DNA from: Lactobacillaceae bacterium L1_55_11
GTDB taxonomy: Bacteria > Bacillota > Bacilli > Lactobacillales > Lactobacillaceae
Assembly (NCBI GenBank): GCA_029433155.1
Contig: JAQYTT010000003.1
Coordinates: 62,001 to 126,000 of the forward strand
Reading direction: 5' to 3'
Length of the DNA stretch: 64,000 nt
Under the pieces are notes generated by a model. That model did not search any database and was not told the DNA's origin. It saw nothing but the letters and a program-made list of their open reading frames with translations. The position numbers and the translations under genes were made by a program. Each line of letters begins with the position of its first letter. Positions within the stretch are counted from its first letter, which is position 1. Positions 1 through 7,291 of this stretch are shown here, piece by piece.

Positions 1-249
1 ATCCCTTGGATTGCCCTGGAATGCCGACGGTTGCGGGATGTTGGCCTTAACATCGGTGTGGCCTTGAACCTAGTCATTATCGTTTCTTTCTTGCTAGGAC
101 TGGCGGCCGGTGGCGTGATTGGTGGACTTTTGATCATAATTAGTTTTCTGGTTTGGCTGGTCGTGATTCTGCTTTGCGTATTGCCCCAGGGTTACTGGCG
201 ACGCCACGAGCGTAAGGAAGCTGAGCAGCACGAAGAAAGTGAAAAATAA
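1..249 (+). CDS. DUF805-like membrane protein, 5' end cut off by window edge
   Basis: The reading frame is open from base 1, so the gene starts outside the window; the TTG at 31 is an internal leucine rather than a convincing start. The visible 82 residues begin with an arginine-rich segment (ECRRLRDVGLN) that matches the (R)RxRDTGLN signature in the two DUF805 proteins at 299-760 and 4125-4607. Two hydrophobic segments follow, then a charged tail rich in Glu, Lys and His. DUF805 proteins are small inner-membrane proteins of unknown function. This would be the first of three family members in this cluster. The family call rests on the short signature and the neighbours, so it is moderate. Confidence 0.6.
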   Translation: MPWIALECRRLRDVGLNIGVALNLVIIVSFLLGLAAGGVIGGLLIIISFLVWLVVILLCVLPQGYWRRHERKEAEQHEESEK

Positions 250-298
250 GTTTTAGAGAAGTCGGACGTGAGTTCGTAGGATTAGAGAGGAGTTAATA

Positions 299-760
299 AT
301 GTGGACAGCTTATAAAAAATATTGGAGTAACTATGCGCGGTTTTCTGGCAAATCAACCAGGGCCGATTACTGGTGGGTGGTGTTGGTAAACGTTATCTTA
401 TTCGTTATTTGGTTTATTCCTGCTACTATCTCTGCGGTCCCAATCATTCAACGATTAGGAGAAGGGCAGAGCTTGGATAGTGTCCCACAAGGTAGTTTAA
501 TTATCTTTTCTTTCTTGGTTCTGCTAGCAGCTGCTTATTGGCTAGCAACTTTTATTCCGAGCTGGGCCCTCCAATACCGCCGCTTTGCGGATGCTGGTCT
601 GAATCCTTGGTGGTTTGCCATTGTGCCAATTGGATTTGTGCTTAACATCCTGAGTAATTTTAAAGGAATGGGATGGGCTAGTATTGTGTCACTGGTAATC
701 AGTGTGGCTACTTTTGTGATTACCCTGCTGCCAAGCAAGCAGGCGGATGACGAATATTAA
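299..760 (+). CDS. DUF805 family membrane protein
   Basis: A protein of 153 residues with the typical DUF805 plan: an N-terminal amphipathic segment (WTAYKKYWSNYARFSGKSTR), the ADYWWVVLVN entry into the first membrane helix, and about four hydrophobic helices. The RRFADAGLNPWWF signature sits near residue 95. The start ATG has an AGAGGAG ribosome binding site 6 bases upstream. It lies 49 bp after the partial DUF805 gene and 49 bp before the macA-like gene on the same strand, so it is probably co-transcribed. The biochemical role of DUF805 is unknown. Its closest relative in the window is at 4125-4607, which shares the N-terminal YKK.W.NY.F.G.S.R.DYWWV pattern. I infer an envelope-associated role only from location and hydrophobicity. 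Confidence 0.85.
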   Translation: MWTAYKKYWSNYARFSGKSTRADYWWVVLVNVILFVIWFIPATISAVPIIQRLGEGQSLDSVPQGSLIIFSFLVLLAAAYWLATFIPSWALQYRRFADAGLNPWWFAIVPIGFVLNILSNFKGMGWASIVSLVISVATFVITLLPSKQADDEY

Positions 761-809
761 TTAGGACTGCTGCGGCAGTCATACATAGCAACATTTTAGG
801 GGAGAAAAA

Positions 810-1616
810 ATGAATAAGAAGAAGTGGACCATTGTGGGTGGGATTGCCGTCGGTTTGGTGGTGCTCTTAGTGATTGCGGTGGCAATTGCCAATCATTTCA
901 GCCACAGTCAATCTAAGAATGACAGTCACTATCAAACTGCCAAAATTAGTGCTGATAGCCTGTCTTTGAGTGGTAAGGTGGTCGCACAAAACACCTACCT
1001 GGCTCATCCAGATGGACAGGTGAAGAACCTGCCAGTTAAGACTGGGGACCATGTTAACCAGAACGATTTGCTGGTCACGACCCAAGACGATGCAGGTACC
1101 CGTGACACCAAGGCGCCGTTTGAAGGGACGGTGGTGGTCCGTTATGACGACGGGGCCAGCATGCCTACGATTGAGCTGAGCTCAGTCAACCATAATGTCA
1201 ACACTCAGGTGTCTGAATACGACCATGACAAGCTCCATGTCGGCGACACGGTTAAGATCACGACCGTGGCTGGCGACCAGAACATTGAAGCGAAGGTGAC
1301 CACGATTGCCCAGGACCCAAGTGGAGATGGTAAGGGTACCAGTCAGTACCCAGTTACTATCGATATTGGTAACCAGCTGATGAACGGCCAGTCGGTCAAA
1401 ATTAATGCCGCCAACCCTCAGATTAAGGTACCAGCGAAGGCCATCGTCGATGGCAATAAGGTCTTTGTGGTCAAGGACGGCAAGGCTAAGAAGGTCGATC
1501 TAGAGGGTCAGCTCCAGGGGGATGTTTACCTGGTGACCAAGGGGCTGTCAGTTGATGACCAAATTGTGACTAATCCCGACAGCAAGTTGCAGGACGGCAC
1601 GAAAGTCGAGGCTTAA
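810..1616 (+). CDS. MacA/HlyD-like membrane fusion subunit of an ABC exporter
   Basis: A protein of 268 residues with a lysine-rich N-terminus and one membrane helix at about residues 7-28, which leaves the rest outside the cell. The extracellular part has the split biotinyl-lipoyl-like layout of membrane fusion proteins: a VKTGDHVNQNDLL half (about residues 75-88), a KAPFEGTVVVR half (about 102-112), and C-terminal beta-barrel segments ending in LQDGTKVEA. It is shorter than Gram-negative MacA because the long coiled-coil hairpin is missing, as is usual in Firmicutes. A GGGGAG ribosome binding site precedes ATG 810. The ATPase gene starts 2 bp after its stop codon and the MacB-type permease follows. 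I infer that the complex exports a peptide or toxic compound; the substrate cannot be read from sequence. Confidence 0.85.
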   Translation: MNKKKWTIVGGIAVGLVVLLVIAVAIANHFSHSQSKNDSHYQTAKISADSLSLSGKVVAQNTYLAHPDGQVKNLPVKTGDHVNQNDLLVTTQDDAGTRDTKAPFEGTVVVRYDDGASMPTIELSSVNHNVNTQVSEYDHDKLHVGDTVKITTVAGDQNIEAKVTTIAQDPSGDGKGTSQYPVTIDIGNQLMNGQSVKINAANPQIKVPAKAIVDGNKVFVVKDGKAKKVDLEGQLQGDVYLVTKGLSVDDQIVTNPDSKLQDGTKVEA

Positions 1617-1618
1617 AT

Positions 1619-2305
1619 ATGATTAATTTAAGCCATATTAACAAGTACTATCGTCAGGGGAAGCAACGCTTTCATGCCTTAAAAGACATCAATATTAACG
1701 TTGATGAAGGTGAATTTGTCGCCATCATGGGGGAATCGGGATCCGGTAAGTCGACATTAATTAATATCATCGGTTTCTTAGATGAAAAATTTGAGGGATT
1801 ATACGAATTTAACGGGGAAAACGTTGGCAAATTGAGTCGGTCGACTTTCTCAAAAATTCGGAACCAAAACGTCGGTTTTGTCTTTCAAAACTTCAAGTTG
1901 ATTAACAACCAAACCGTGAAGGATAACGTGGCCCTGCCGCTGTTATACGCGGGGAAGACGATGAAAGAAGCTGAGCCAGCCATTGAAAAGGTATTAGCAG
2001 AAGTTGGCCTGGCTGACTTCAAGGACCAGTTTCCTAAGAATCTGTCCGGTGGTCAGCAGCAACGAGTTTCGATTGCCCGGGCTCTGATTAGCCGGCCCAA
2101 GTTTTTGATTGCTGATGAACCAACTGGGGCCCTGGACAGCCATACTTCCGCTGAAATCATTGACCTCTTCAAGGAGCTGAATGCGGCCGGGATGACCGTG
2201 ATTATGGTTACCCACGATCCCAAGGTTGGTCAGGCAACCAACCGGATCATTCGCATCTTAGATGGTAAAAAGGTAAGCGATGAGGAGGTGGCCCATGCGC
2301 TTTAG
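1619..2305 (+). CDS. MacB-type ABC transporter ATP-binding protein
   Basis: This 228-residue ATPase has the full set of ABC motifs. Walker A is GESGSGKST (about residues 38-46), the Q-loop is in GFVFQNFKL, the signature is LSGGQQQR, Walker B is [12 protein letters not shown], and the H-loop is MVTHD. The phrase [11 protein letters not shown](S) is typical of the LolD/MacB/FtsE-like family that works with FtsX-fold permeases. The gene begins 2 bp after the macA-like stop and overlaps the permease by 11 bp, which suggests tight translational coupling. It energises the exporter formed with the products of 810-1616 and 2295-3467 at the cytoplasmic face of the membrane. Confidence 0.95.
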   Translation: MINLSHINKYYRQGKQRFHALKDININVDEGEFVAIMGESGSGKSTLINIIGFLDEKFEGLYEFNGENVGKLSRSTFSKIRNQNVGFVFQNFKLINNQTVKDNVALPLLYAGKTMKEAEPAIEKVLAEVGLADFKDQFPKNLSGGQQQRVSIARALISRPKFLIADEPTGALDSHTSAEIIDLFKELNAAGMTVIMVTHDPKVGQATNRIIRILDGKKVSDEEVAHAL

Positions 2306-3467
2306 TGAACTCTTCCGCACTGCCCTGCGCTCCTTGCTCAGCAACCGCAAGCGCAGTTTTTTAACCATGATTGGGATTATCATCGGGATTGCGTCGGTGA
2401 TTACCATCATGTCCCTGGGAAACGGGGTTAAAAGCAGCATCCAAAAGAACCTGAAAGCTGACCAGTCGGGTCAGCAAACCACCACGGTTTCTTTCGCTGG
2501 TACCGGTGATGACGTTAACGTTCAGGGCTTTAACCAGGCTGACCTGCAGCTAATTCGGAGTCAATCTGGGCTGGGTGTTACCAACGTTAAGATTAAGCAA
2601 CAGACTGAGAATGTTAACGTTTCTGGGAATATCTTAGGTAGCGACCATAACCTGATTTTGACGGCTAGTAAGTCAGCGCCTGATTTAGATATGCTGGCTG
2701 GCCACAATTTGACCAGTTATGACAATCAGGTGCACAACCAGAACTTAGTGCTGTCTAAGTACCTGGCTAAGAAAATCTTTAAGTCAGTCGATCAGGCGTT
2801 GGGTGGCGCCGTGGTTATCAATGGTGTCTCTTACACGGTCGTGGGCGTTTTTAATGATAAGAACGTGAGCGGGGACGTTTACGTACCTCAGTCGACCTTT
2901 ACTGGTGGGGTAGCCCAGGATCAAGGAAATGATATCGAATTGACCTTCGCCAAGGGGACTGATGTTAACAAGAGTAGCCAGAAAATAGCCAAGTTGCTGA
3001 ACCAGCAGGGGAGCCACCGTGACCAGGGTGACTATTCTTACCTGGATATGGGGGCCTTGCTGGATGGCATTAGTAAGGTAATTGATGCCCTGACCTACTT
3101 TGTGGCGGCCATTGCCGCGATTTCGCTCTTCATTGCCGGAATCGGCGTTATGAACATGATGTATATCTCAGTTTCAGAGCGGACCCAAGAAATTGGAATC
3201 CGCCTGGCGGTCGGCGCGACACCACGGGCCATTATGTGGCAGTTCTTACTGGAGTCGATTATGCTAACTGTCATTGGTGGCTTGATTGGTTTTGCCCTGG
3301 GTGCACTGTTTGCCTGGGGAATCTCGAGCTTCCTGCCATTCAAGGCGGCACCAAGTTTTGCCAACTTCCTACTGGCCTTCGGGGTTTCAACCGGGGTCGG
3401 GGTTATCTTCGGTTTGCTGCCAGCCCAACAGGCTGCGCATAAGAACTTGATTGATATTTTGCGTTAG
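2295..3467 (+). CDS. MacB-like ABC transporter permease (MacB_PCD plus FtsX domain)
   Basis: A 390-residue permease with one N-terminal membrane helix (about residues 17-40), a large extracellular MacB_PCD-type domain, and a C-terminal FtsX domain with three helices that includes the conserved IGIRLAVGATPRAIMWQFLLES segment (split by conserved charged residues). I chose ATG 2295 (MRFSELF) because an AGGAGGTG ribosome binding site ends 4 bases before it. An earlier in-frame ATG at 2280 would place that site inside the coding region. The frame overlaps the end of the ATPase gene by 11 bp. The permease pairs with the ATPase at 1619-2305 and the fusion protein at 810-1616. MacAB-type systems in Firmicutes export antimicrobial peptides, toxins or peptide signals; which applies here is unknown. 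Confidence 0.93.
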   Translation: MRFSELFRTALRSLLSNRKRSFLTMIGIIIGIASVITIMSLGNGVKSSIQKNLKADQSGQQTTTVSFAGTGDDVNVQGFNQADLQLIRSQSGLGVTNVKIKQQTENVNVSGNILGSDHNLILTASKSAPDLDMLAGHNLTSYDNQVHNQNLVLSKYLAKKIFKSVDQALGGAVVINGVSYTVVGVFNDKNVSGDVYVPQSTFTGGVAQDQGNDIELTFAKGTDVNKSSQKIAKLLNQQGSHRDQGDYSYLDMGALLDGISKVIDALTYFVAAIAAISLFIAGIGVMNMMYISVSERTQEIGIRLAVGATPRAIMWQFLLESIMLTVIGGLIGFALGALFAWGISSFLPFKAAPSFANFLLAFGVSTGVGVIFGLLPAQQAAHKNLIDILR

Positions 3468-3479
3468 GAATTTTAAAAA

Positions 3480-4079
3480 ATGAAAAGCATTTATCAAGAA
3501 TTTAACTGGCGCCGAGTGGCGCAAGCGATGGGATTTTTGTTGGTCCTCATGTTGCTGGCGATGGTTGTAACCTACCTAGTAAATCCGAATGTGCAGGAAG
3601 CGACGAAGGCTATCATGCCGAGATCATCAGAATCATTTTCGGCGGTAAGTGGTACTTTGGGAGAACTGCGACTTTATATTGTTAACAATGGCTTTACTGT
3701 ACCCCTTGGCATGTTAATTTTTGCTCTTCTGCCGATTCCTTATCTCTATTTATGGCAACCGATATTTACTTTCATAGGGCCGGGGGTTCTGTATGGGCTA
3801 GTTGCGCGGATTAACTTGTCACTATTCCCAAAGCTTTTGCTCTCTACTACCAGTCACAACTTGGTTGAAATGTTGGCCTTTGCAACGATGATGGTGATTT
3901 TGCAGCCCCTCAATCAGTGGGTTTGCAGTTTTGTCTGGCGTCACCGGACAGAACGTAGTACTACCTTGGTTAGTGAATTGAAGCAGGTCTTGGTGCGTTG
4001 GTTTACCATTGCTCTACCGATTTTCATTTTAGCCGCGGTCCTAGAGACTTACATTGACACTTGGTTAGGAGGTTTGTGA
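3480..4079 (+). CDS. Stage II sporulation protein M-like (SpoIIM/DUF95) membrane protein
   Basis: A 199-residue protein with about five hydrophobic segments. The order (N-terminal helix, a loop, a small-residue-rich helix, then the HNLVEMLAFATMMV segment near residue 125) resembles the SpoIIM/DUF95 family, where a conserved histidine-glutamate pair sits in that position. The start ATG lies 12 bp after the permease stop. The upstream bases AGGAATTTTAAAA give only a weak ribosome binding site, so translation may depend on coupling. Non-sporulating lactic acid bacteria carry such proteins without a sporulation role. Its place between the ABC exporter and another DUF805 gene suggests a membrane function in the same pathway. 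The family call is tentative. Confidence 0.55.
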   Translation: MKSIYQEFNWRRVAQAMGFLLVLMLLAMVVTYLVNPNVQEATKAIMPRSSESFSAVSGTLGELRLYIVNNGFTVPLGMLIFALLPIPYLYLWQPIFTFIGPGVLYGLVARINLSLFPKLLLSTTSHNLVEMLAFATMMVILQPLNQWVCSFVWRHRTERSTTLVSELKQVLVRWFTIALPIFILAAVLETYIDTWLGGL

Positions 4080-4124
4080 CCACCGCCGGCAAAATGTTAA
4101 AGTGGTGTGAACGAGGAGGCGGAC

Positions 4125-4607
4125 ATGTTTAAGGCATACAAAAAATTTTGGAAGAACTATGTGAATTTTGGTGGCACCAGTGATCGGCCTGATTACTGGT
4201 GGGTGATGCTCTTTAACCTGATTTTGGGACTGATTTTTTATATCATTCTCTTTGCGGTTGGGGCTGAACTGATTCAAATGGGAACCCATGGCGCCAGCCA
4301 ACAGAGTGCGGCTGCCATTGGGGCGACAGCATTGATTGTCATGTTGGTTGCCTTTGCCTACGGTATTGCGACCTTTATTCCCGGCCTTTCGATTACGATT
4401 CGCCGTTACCGGGACACCGGCTTAAACCCTTGGTGGTTTGCCATTGTACCGGTGGCCTGGGTACTGTCGGTTGTCATGGTCATCTCGGCCGCTAATGGTG
4501 ACCGCTGGGCTGCCCTGTACTTCTGGGTTAGCATGATTTTCTATGTTGCTAGCATGGTGATTACCTTGTTGCCAACTAACTTCTTTAATCGTAAAAAACA
4601 GGCCTAA
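4125..4607 (+). CDS. DUF805 family membrane protein
   Basis: A 160-residue paralogue of the protein at 299-760. Both share FKAYKKFW.NY..FGG.S.RPDYWWV at the N-terminus, the RRYRDTGLNPWWFAIVP signature near residue 95, and a VITLLP ending before the charged tail. I set the start at ATG 4125 because a GAGGAGG site lies 6 bases upstream and the N-terminus then aligns with its paralogue. A GTG at 4107 would add six residues and absorb the ribosome binding site. About four membrane helices are expected. It is the last gene of the cluster and is followed by a strong hairpin terminator. The function is unknown. Confidence 0.88.
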   Translation: MFKAYKKFWKNYVNFGGTSDRPDYWWVMLFNLILGLIFYIILFAVGAELIQMGTHGASQQSAAAIGATALIVMLVAFAYGIATFIPGLSITIRRYRDTGLNPWWFAIVPVAWVLSVVMVISAANGDRWAALYFWVSMIFYVASMVITLLPTNFFNRKKQA

Positions 4608-4610
4608 CAA

Positions 4611-4639
4611 AAAAGCGCCATCGCAATGATGGCGCTTTT
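4611..4639. terminator. Bidirectional rho-independent terminator between the DUF805 gene and folP
   Basis: A perfect stem AAAAGCGCCATC / GATGGCGCTTTT with a five-base loop lies 4 bp after the DUF805 stop and just before the convergent folP stop. The flanking A and T runs let it act in both directions. Confidence 0.93.
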
Positions 4640-4640
4640 A

Positions 4641-5738
4641 TTATGGCGCAAAGGTGTTGAAAATCTTGGTTAAGAGCTGGGTTTCTTCAATGTTGTGGAC
4701 TCGGACAATCCGACCACCGGTCATCACCATCTGGTATTCCACCAGGAGACTGGCAATTAAGCGGTCATTAAGGGGCAGGTCGTACAACGTGCCGAGGAAG
4801 CTTTTATTAGACACCCCAACCAGGATGGGCTGCTTTAAATCTGCTAGGGTCTGGATGGTCTTAATCCGGTCCACATCCTGGCCGGCCTTTTCCTCTATGG
4901 TGATACCATCCTGGTTAGACGTGAAGCCAACCCCGGGATCAACAATGATTTGCTCACCAGTCAGGCCGCGGGCCTTCAAAGTCTTAACCTGGTCAGCCAG
5001 GTAGGAGAGCATGGAGGCCGGCACGTCGGCCGTAGGTTTGTCCCGGTTGTTGTAGGTCGTAATTACGGAAACTTGGTACTCACTCACCAGGTCTAACATG
5101 TTGGGGCCATCAAAGCCGTCAATGCTGTTGATGACTTGGACCCCAGCATCGAGGGCCTTTCGAACGGTCTTGTGGTTGTTGGAATCCACTGACAGGATAA
5201 TGTCAGGGAAGTGGTCCAACAGCGGTTTGATGTAAGGTTCCAGCCGGGCCCATTCTTCCTCAAAGCCGATGTTTTTGGCCCTGGGGTTGGTCGACTTACC
5301 ACCGATATCAAAGAAGCGGATGCCTTGGTCGTAGTGCCCTTGGACCCGTTCCAAGACTTCATCGACATTATGCTCCTGGCCGTCATAAAAGGATTCGGGC
5401 GACAGATTTAAAATGGCGTGGATTAGCGGCTGGGCACTGATATCAAAGGACTGGTTACCGGCATCAAAGCTGAGCCGCTGGCCTTCCCAGATAGTGCGTA
5501 ATTGTTCAGCCAGGGGGCCGAAGTCCAAGGACAGTTCTTCGATAATTTGTCCGAGTTCCTTATAAGAAACGGCAATTAGCAGACGGTCGCCGTCCATGGT
5601 GGCCGAGTGGTGATGGTAGACCAGGTTGTTGGCGATCCGGTCGCGCTCGACCTGGTCTTCGTGGTGAATTTCAATGGTGAGCTGGCTGCCGTAGTGCAGT
5701 GGGTTGTAGGTTTCTGGGTTGAGCTGGCGTGCTTGCAT
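4641..5738 (-). CDS. folP: Dihydropteroate synthase-like protein with N-terminal extension
   Basis: A 365-residue protein whose residues 105-365 match dihydropteroate synthase, which joins 4-aminobenzoate to hydroxymethyl-dihydropterin diphosphate. Conserved points are ILNLSPESF (109-117), DIGG (144-147), SVD (183-185), VINS (202-205), VDPGVGF (266-272), NKSF (311-314) and RVH (346-348). An extra 100-residue N-terminal region has no recognisable motif. The start at 5738 has AGGAGA 5 bases upstream; an ATG 13 codons earlier lacks a site. Two usually invariant arginines are replaced: the ESTRPG loop reads KSTNPR (N151) and SRKSF reads SNKSF (N311). R346 and H348, which bind the diphosphate, are kept. 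It is divergent from folB-K-E-C. The family is certain; full activity is less certain. Confidence 0.85.
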   Translation of the reverse strand: MQARQLNPETYNPLHYGSQLTIEIHHEDQVERDRIANNLVYHHHSATMDGDRLLIAVSYKELGQIIEELSLDFGPLAEQLRTIWEGQRLSFDAGNQSFDISAQPLIHAILNLSPESFYDGQEHNVDEVLERVQGHYDQGIRFFDIGGKSTNPRAKNIGFEEEWARLEPYIKPLLDHFPDIILSVDSNNHKTVRKALDAGVQVINSIDGFDGPNMLDLVSEYQVSVITTYNNRDKPTADVPASMLSYLADQVKTLKARGLTGEQIIVDPGVGFTSNQDGITIEEKAGQDVDRIKTIQTLADLKQPILVGVSNKSFLGTLYDLPLNDRLIASLLVEYQMVMTGGRIVRVHNIEETQLLTKIFNTFAP

Positions 5739-5839
5739 GGCTTCTCCTGCTGGGCCGCATAAAGCGGGCGTCATCATGTATACTGGTAGTTAATCTTTAC
5801 TATTGTATAGTAGCATCATGTTTGGTGGAAGGGGACCCC
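5739..5839. promoter_or_regulatory. Divergent promoter region between folP and folBKEC
   Basis: This 101-bp gap must hold the start signals for folP (minus) and the folB operon (plus). It has an AT-rich core at 5775-5815 with TATACT (5780-5785) and TATAGT (5806-5811), and a short inverted repeat ACTAT-TGT-ATAGT at 5799-5811. Neither direction shows a convincing -35 element at the normal spacing, so I do not assign exact promoters. Confidence 0.35.
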
Positions 5840-6196
5840 ATGCTGACGATTAAGGTTAATAATATGAAATTCCATGCCCACATCGGTGTCTACGCCGAAG
5901 AGAAAAAGATTGGGCAAAACATCGAGGTCGACCTGGAGTTGGTGATGCGTTCCGATCAGGCCAAGAACAGTGACGACCTGTATGACACGATTAGCTACGG
6001 GGATGTCTACCGGAAGACAGCTGCAGTGGTGGCCAAGAGTCGCGCCGACCTCGTTGAACGCTTAGCCCAGGAAATCCTGGATGCCATTCGCTCTGAGTAT
6101 GGTCTCGCCATTGACCAGTACGCTATTAATATTCGTAAGCTCGCCGTGCCAGTCGATGGCATCTTTGATTCAGTGGAAATCAGCCTGACCATGTGA
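5840..6196 (+). CDS. folB: Dihydroneopterin aldolase
   Basis: A 118-residue protein that fits FolB in length and layout. FolB converts 7,8-dihydroneopterin to 6-hydroxymethyl-dihydropterin and glycolaldehyde. The N-terminus has MKFHAHIGVYAEEKKIGQN, matching the family's F.A.IGV...E...GQ pattern with the catalytic-region glutamate. SYGDVY (residues 53-58) and the RKLAVPVDGIFDSVEI ending correspond to the family's substrate-binding segments. The start ATG 5840 has a GGAAGGGG site 6 bases upstream; the reading frame is open upstream to 5729 but without a better start. It is the first gene of the folB-folK-folE-folC unit, with folK starting 9 bp after its stop. Confidence 0.93.
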   Translation: MLTIKVNNMKFHAHIGVYAEEKKIGQNIEVDLELVMRSDQAKNSDDLYDTISYGDVYRKTAAVVAKSRADLVERLAQEILDAIRSEYGLAIDQYAINIRKLAVPVDGIFDSVEISLTM

Positions 6197-6205
6197 GGAA
6201 GTTTC

Positions 6206-6700
6206 ATGCGCGCCTATCTTAGTATCGGTAGTAATTTAAATGACCGGCTGGCTGCCCTGCAGGCGGCCGTTTCGGCCCTGGTCGCTGACCCAAAAATCAG
6301 ACAGGTCCAGGTATCCAAGGTTTACGAAACCAGTCCAGTGGGTGGCGTGCCCCAGGATGATTTTTACAACACCGCCGTCGCCCTGGATACCACTTATTCG
6401 GCCCATGAACTGCTGGATAAAATCCACGAGATTGAGCAGCAGCTCCACCGGGTCCGCAAGATTCACTGGGGACCGCGGACGATTGACCTGGACATTTTGT
6501 TCTACGGCGATGAAATTATTCAAGATGCGGACCTAACGGTGCCCCATCCTGAGCTCTACAACCGGAAGTTTGTCCTGGTGCCCTTATTAGATTTATACGA
6601 AGCCAACAATCCCCAGTCACAAAAAATTAAAGCTGCCCTGGCCAAGCTCAGTGATGACCAGGCTATTCAGGACATTGATGACCAAATTACTACCAAGTAG
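6206..6700 (+). CDS. folK: 2-amino-4-hydroxy-6-hydroxymethyldihydropteridine diphosphokinase
   Basis: A 164-residue HPPK that transfers diphosphate from ATP to 6-hydroxymethyl-dihydropterin to make the FolP substrate. Family marks are YLSIGSNLNDR at the N-terminus, SKVYETSPVGG (about residues 33-43), QDDFYNTAVALDT, and the GPRTIDLDILFYGD signature at about residues 91-104 that carries the magnesium-binding aspartates, followed by VPHPELYNRKFVLVPL. A GAGGAAG site precedes ATG 6206. It lies 9 bp after folB and 9 bp before folE. Length and motifs are normal for the family. Confidence 0.96.
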   Translation: MRAYLSIGSNLNDRLAALQAAVSALVADPKIRQVQVSKVYETSPVGGVPQDDFYNTAVALDTTYSAHELLDKIHEIEQQLHRVRKIHWGPRTIDLDILFYGDEIIQDADLTVPHPELYNRKFVLVPLLDLYEANNPQSQKIKAALAKLSDDQAIQDIDDQITTK

Positions 6701-6709
6701 GACAAAACT

Positions 6710-7282
6710 ATGGACGAGAAAAATAAAAAAGTAATTGAACAGGCGGTCCGTGACATTTTGACGGCCGTGGGTGAAGACGTTAATCGCCCCGGCCTGATTG
6801 AAACACCCGAACGGGTAGCTAAGATGTACGCCGAAGTTTTTTCATCAGTTAATGAAGATTTCACTAATTTTAAGGTCTTTGATGAGGGGGCCGACGATGT
6901 CGACCAGGAGGTCATCACCATCGACCACATCCCCTTTTACTCGATGTGTGAGCACCACCTGCTGCCCTTCTTTGGTGAGGTTGCTTTGGCCTATGTTCCC
7001 CGCGGTGGCCAAATCGTGGGCCTGAGCAAGGTGCCCCGTTTAGTAGGCCATGTTTCACGAAAGCCGAATGTGCAAGAACGACTGACCAGCGAAGTCGCCC
7101 AGACCTTGGATGATTTGATTCATCCCCAGGGGATTGCCATTGTGGTCCGCGCCCGGCACATGTGCATGGAGATGCGTGGGGTCAAAAGCGTCGGCAATGT
7201 GACCCAGACGACCTATTATATGGGCGAGTTCAAAGATGATTTGGCCCGGCAGGGCCTCTTTTTGCAGCAGGTGCTCAAGTAA
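6710..7282 (+). CDS. folE: GTP cyclohydrolase I
   Basis: A 190-residue FolE, the zinc enzyme that converts GTP to dihydroneopterin triphosphate, the first step of the folate pathway. Zinc ligands are visible as C80 and H83 in SMCEHHLLPFFG and C152 in RHMCMEMRG. The GQIVGLSKVPRLV segment and the CMEMRGVKS loop are family signatures. The start ATG lies 9 bp after the folK stop. The gene is in the middle of the folate operon, so GTP input is co-expressed with the downstream pterin steps. No gene for the dihydroneopterin triphosphate diphosphohydrolase is seen nearby. Confidence 0.97.
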   Translation: MDEKNKKVIEQAVRDILTAVGEDVNRPGLIETPERVAKMYAEVFSSVNEDFTNFKVFDEGADDVDQEVITIDHIPFYSMCEHHLLPFFGEVALAYVPRGGQIVGLSKVPRLVGHVSRKPNVQERLTSEVAQTLDDLIHPQGIAIVVRARHMCMEMRGVKSVGNVTQTTYYMGEFKDDLARQGLFLQQVLK

Positions 7283-7291
7283 GGAGGCAGC

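Noticed and set aside
2280-2294. ATG 2280 as start of the MacB-like permease
   Set aside because: The AGGAGGTG site lies between 2280 and 2295, so translation should start at 2295.
4654-5004. Plus-strand 116-codon frame opposite folP
   Set aside because: It is antisense to a well-supported enzyme gene, lacks a ribosome binding site, and its product has no recognisable features.
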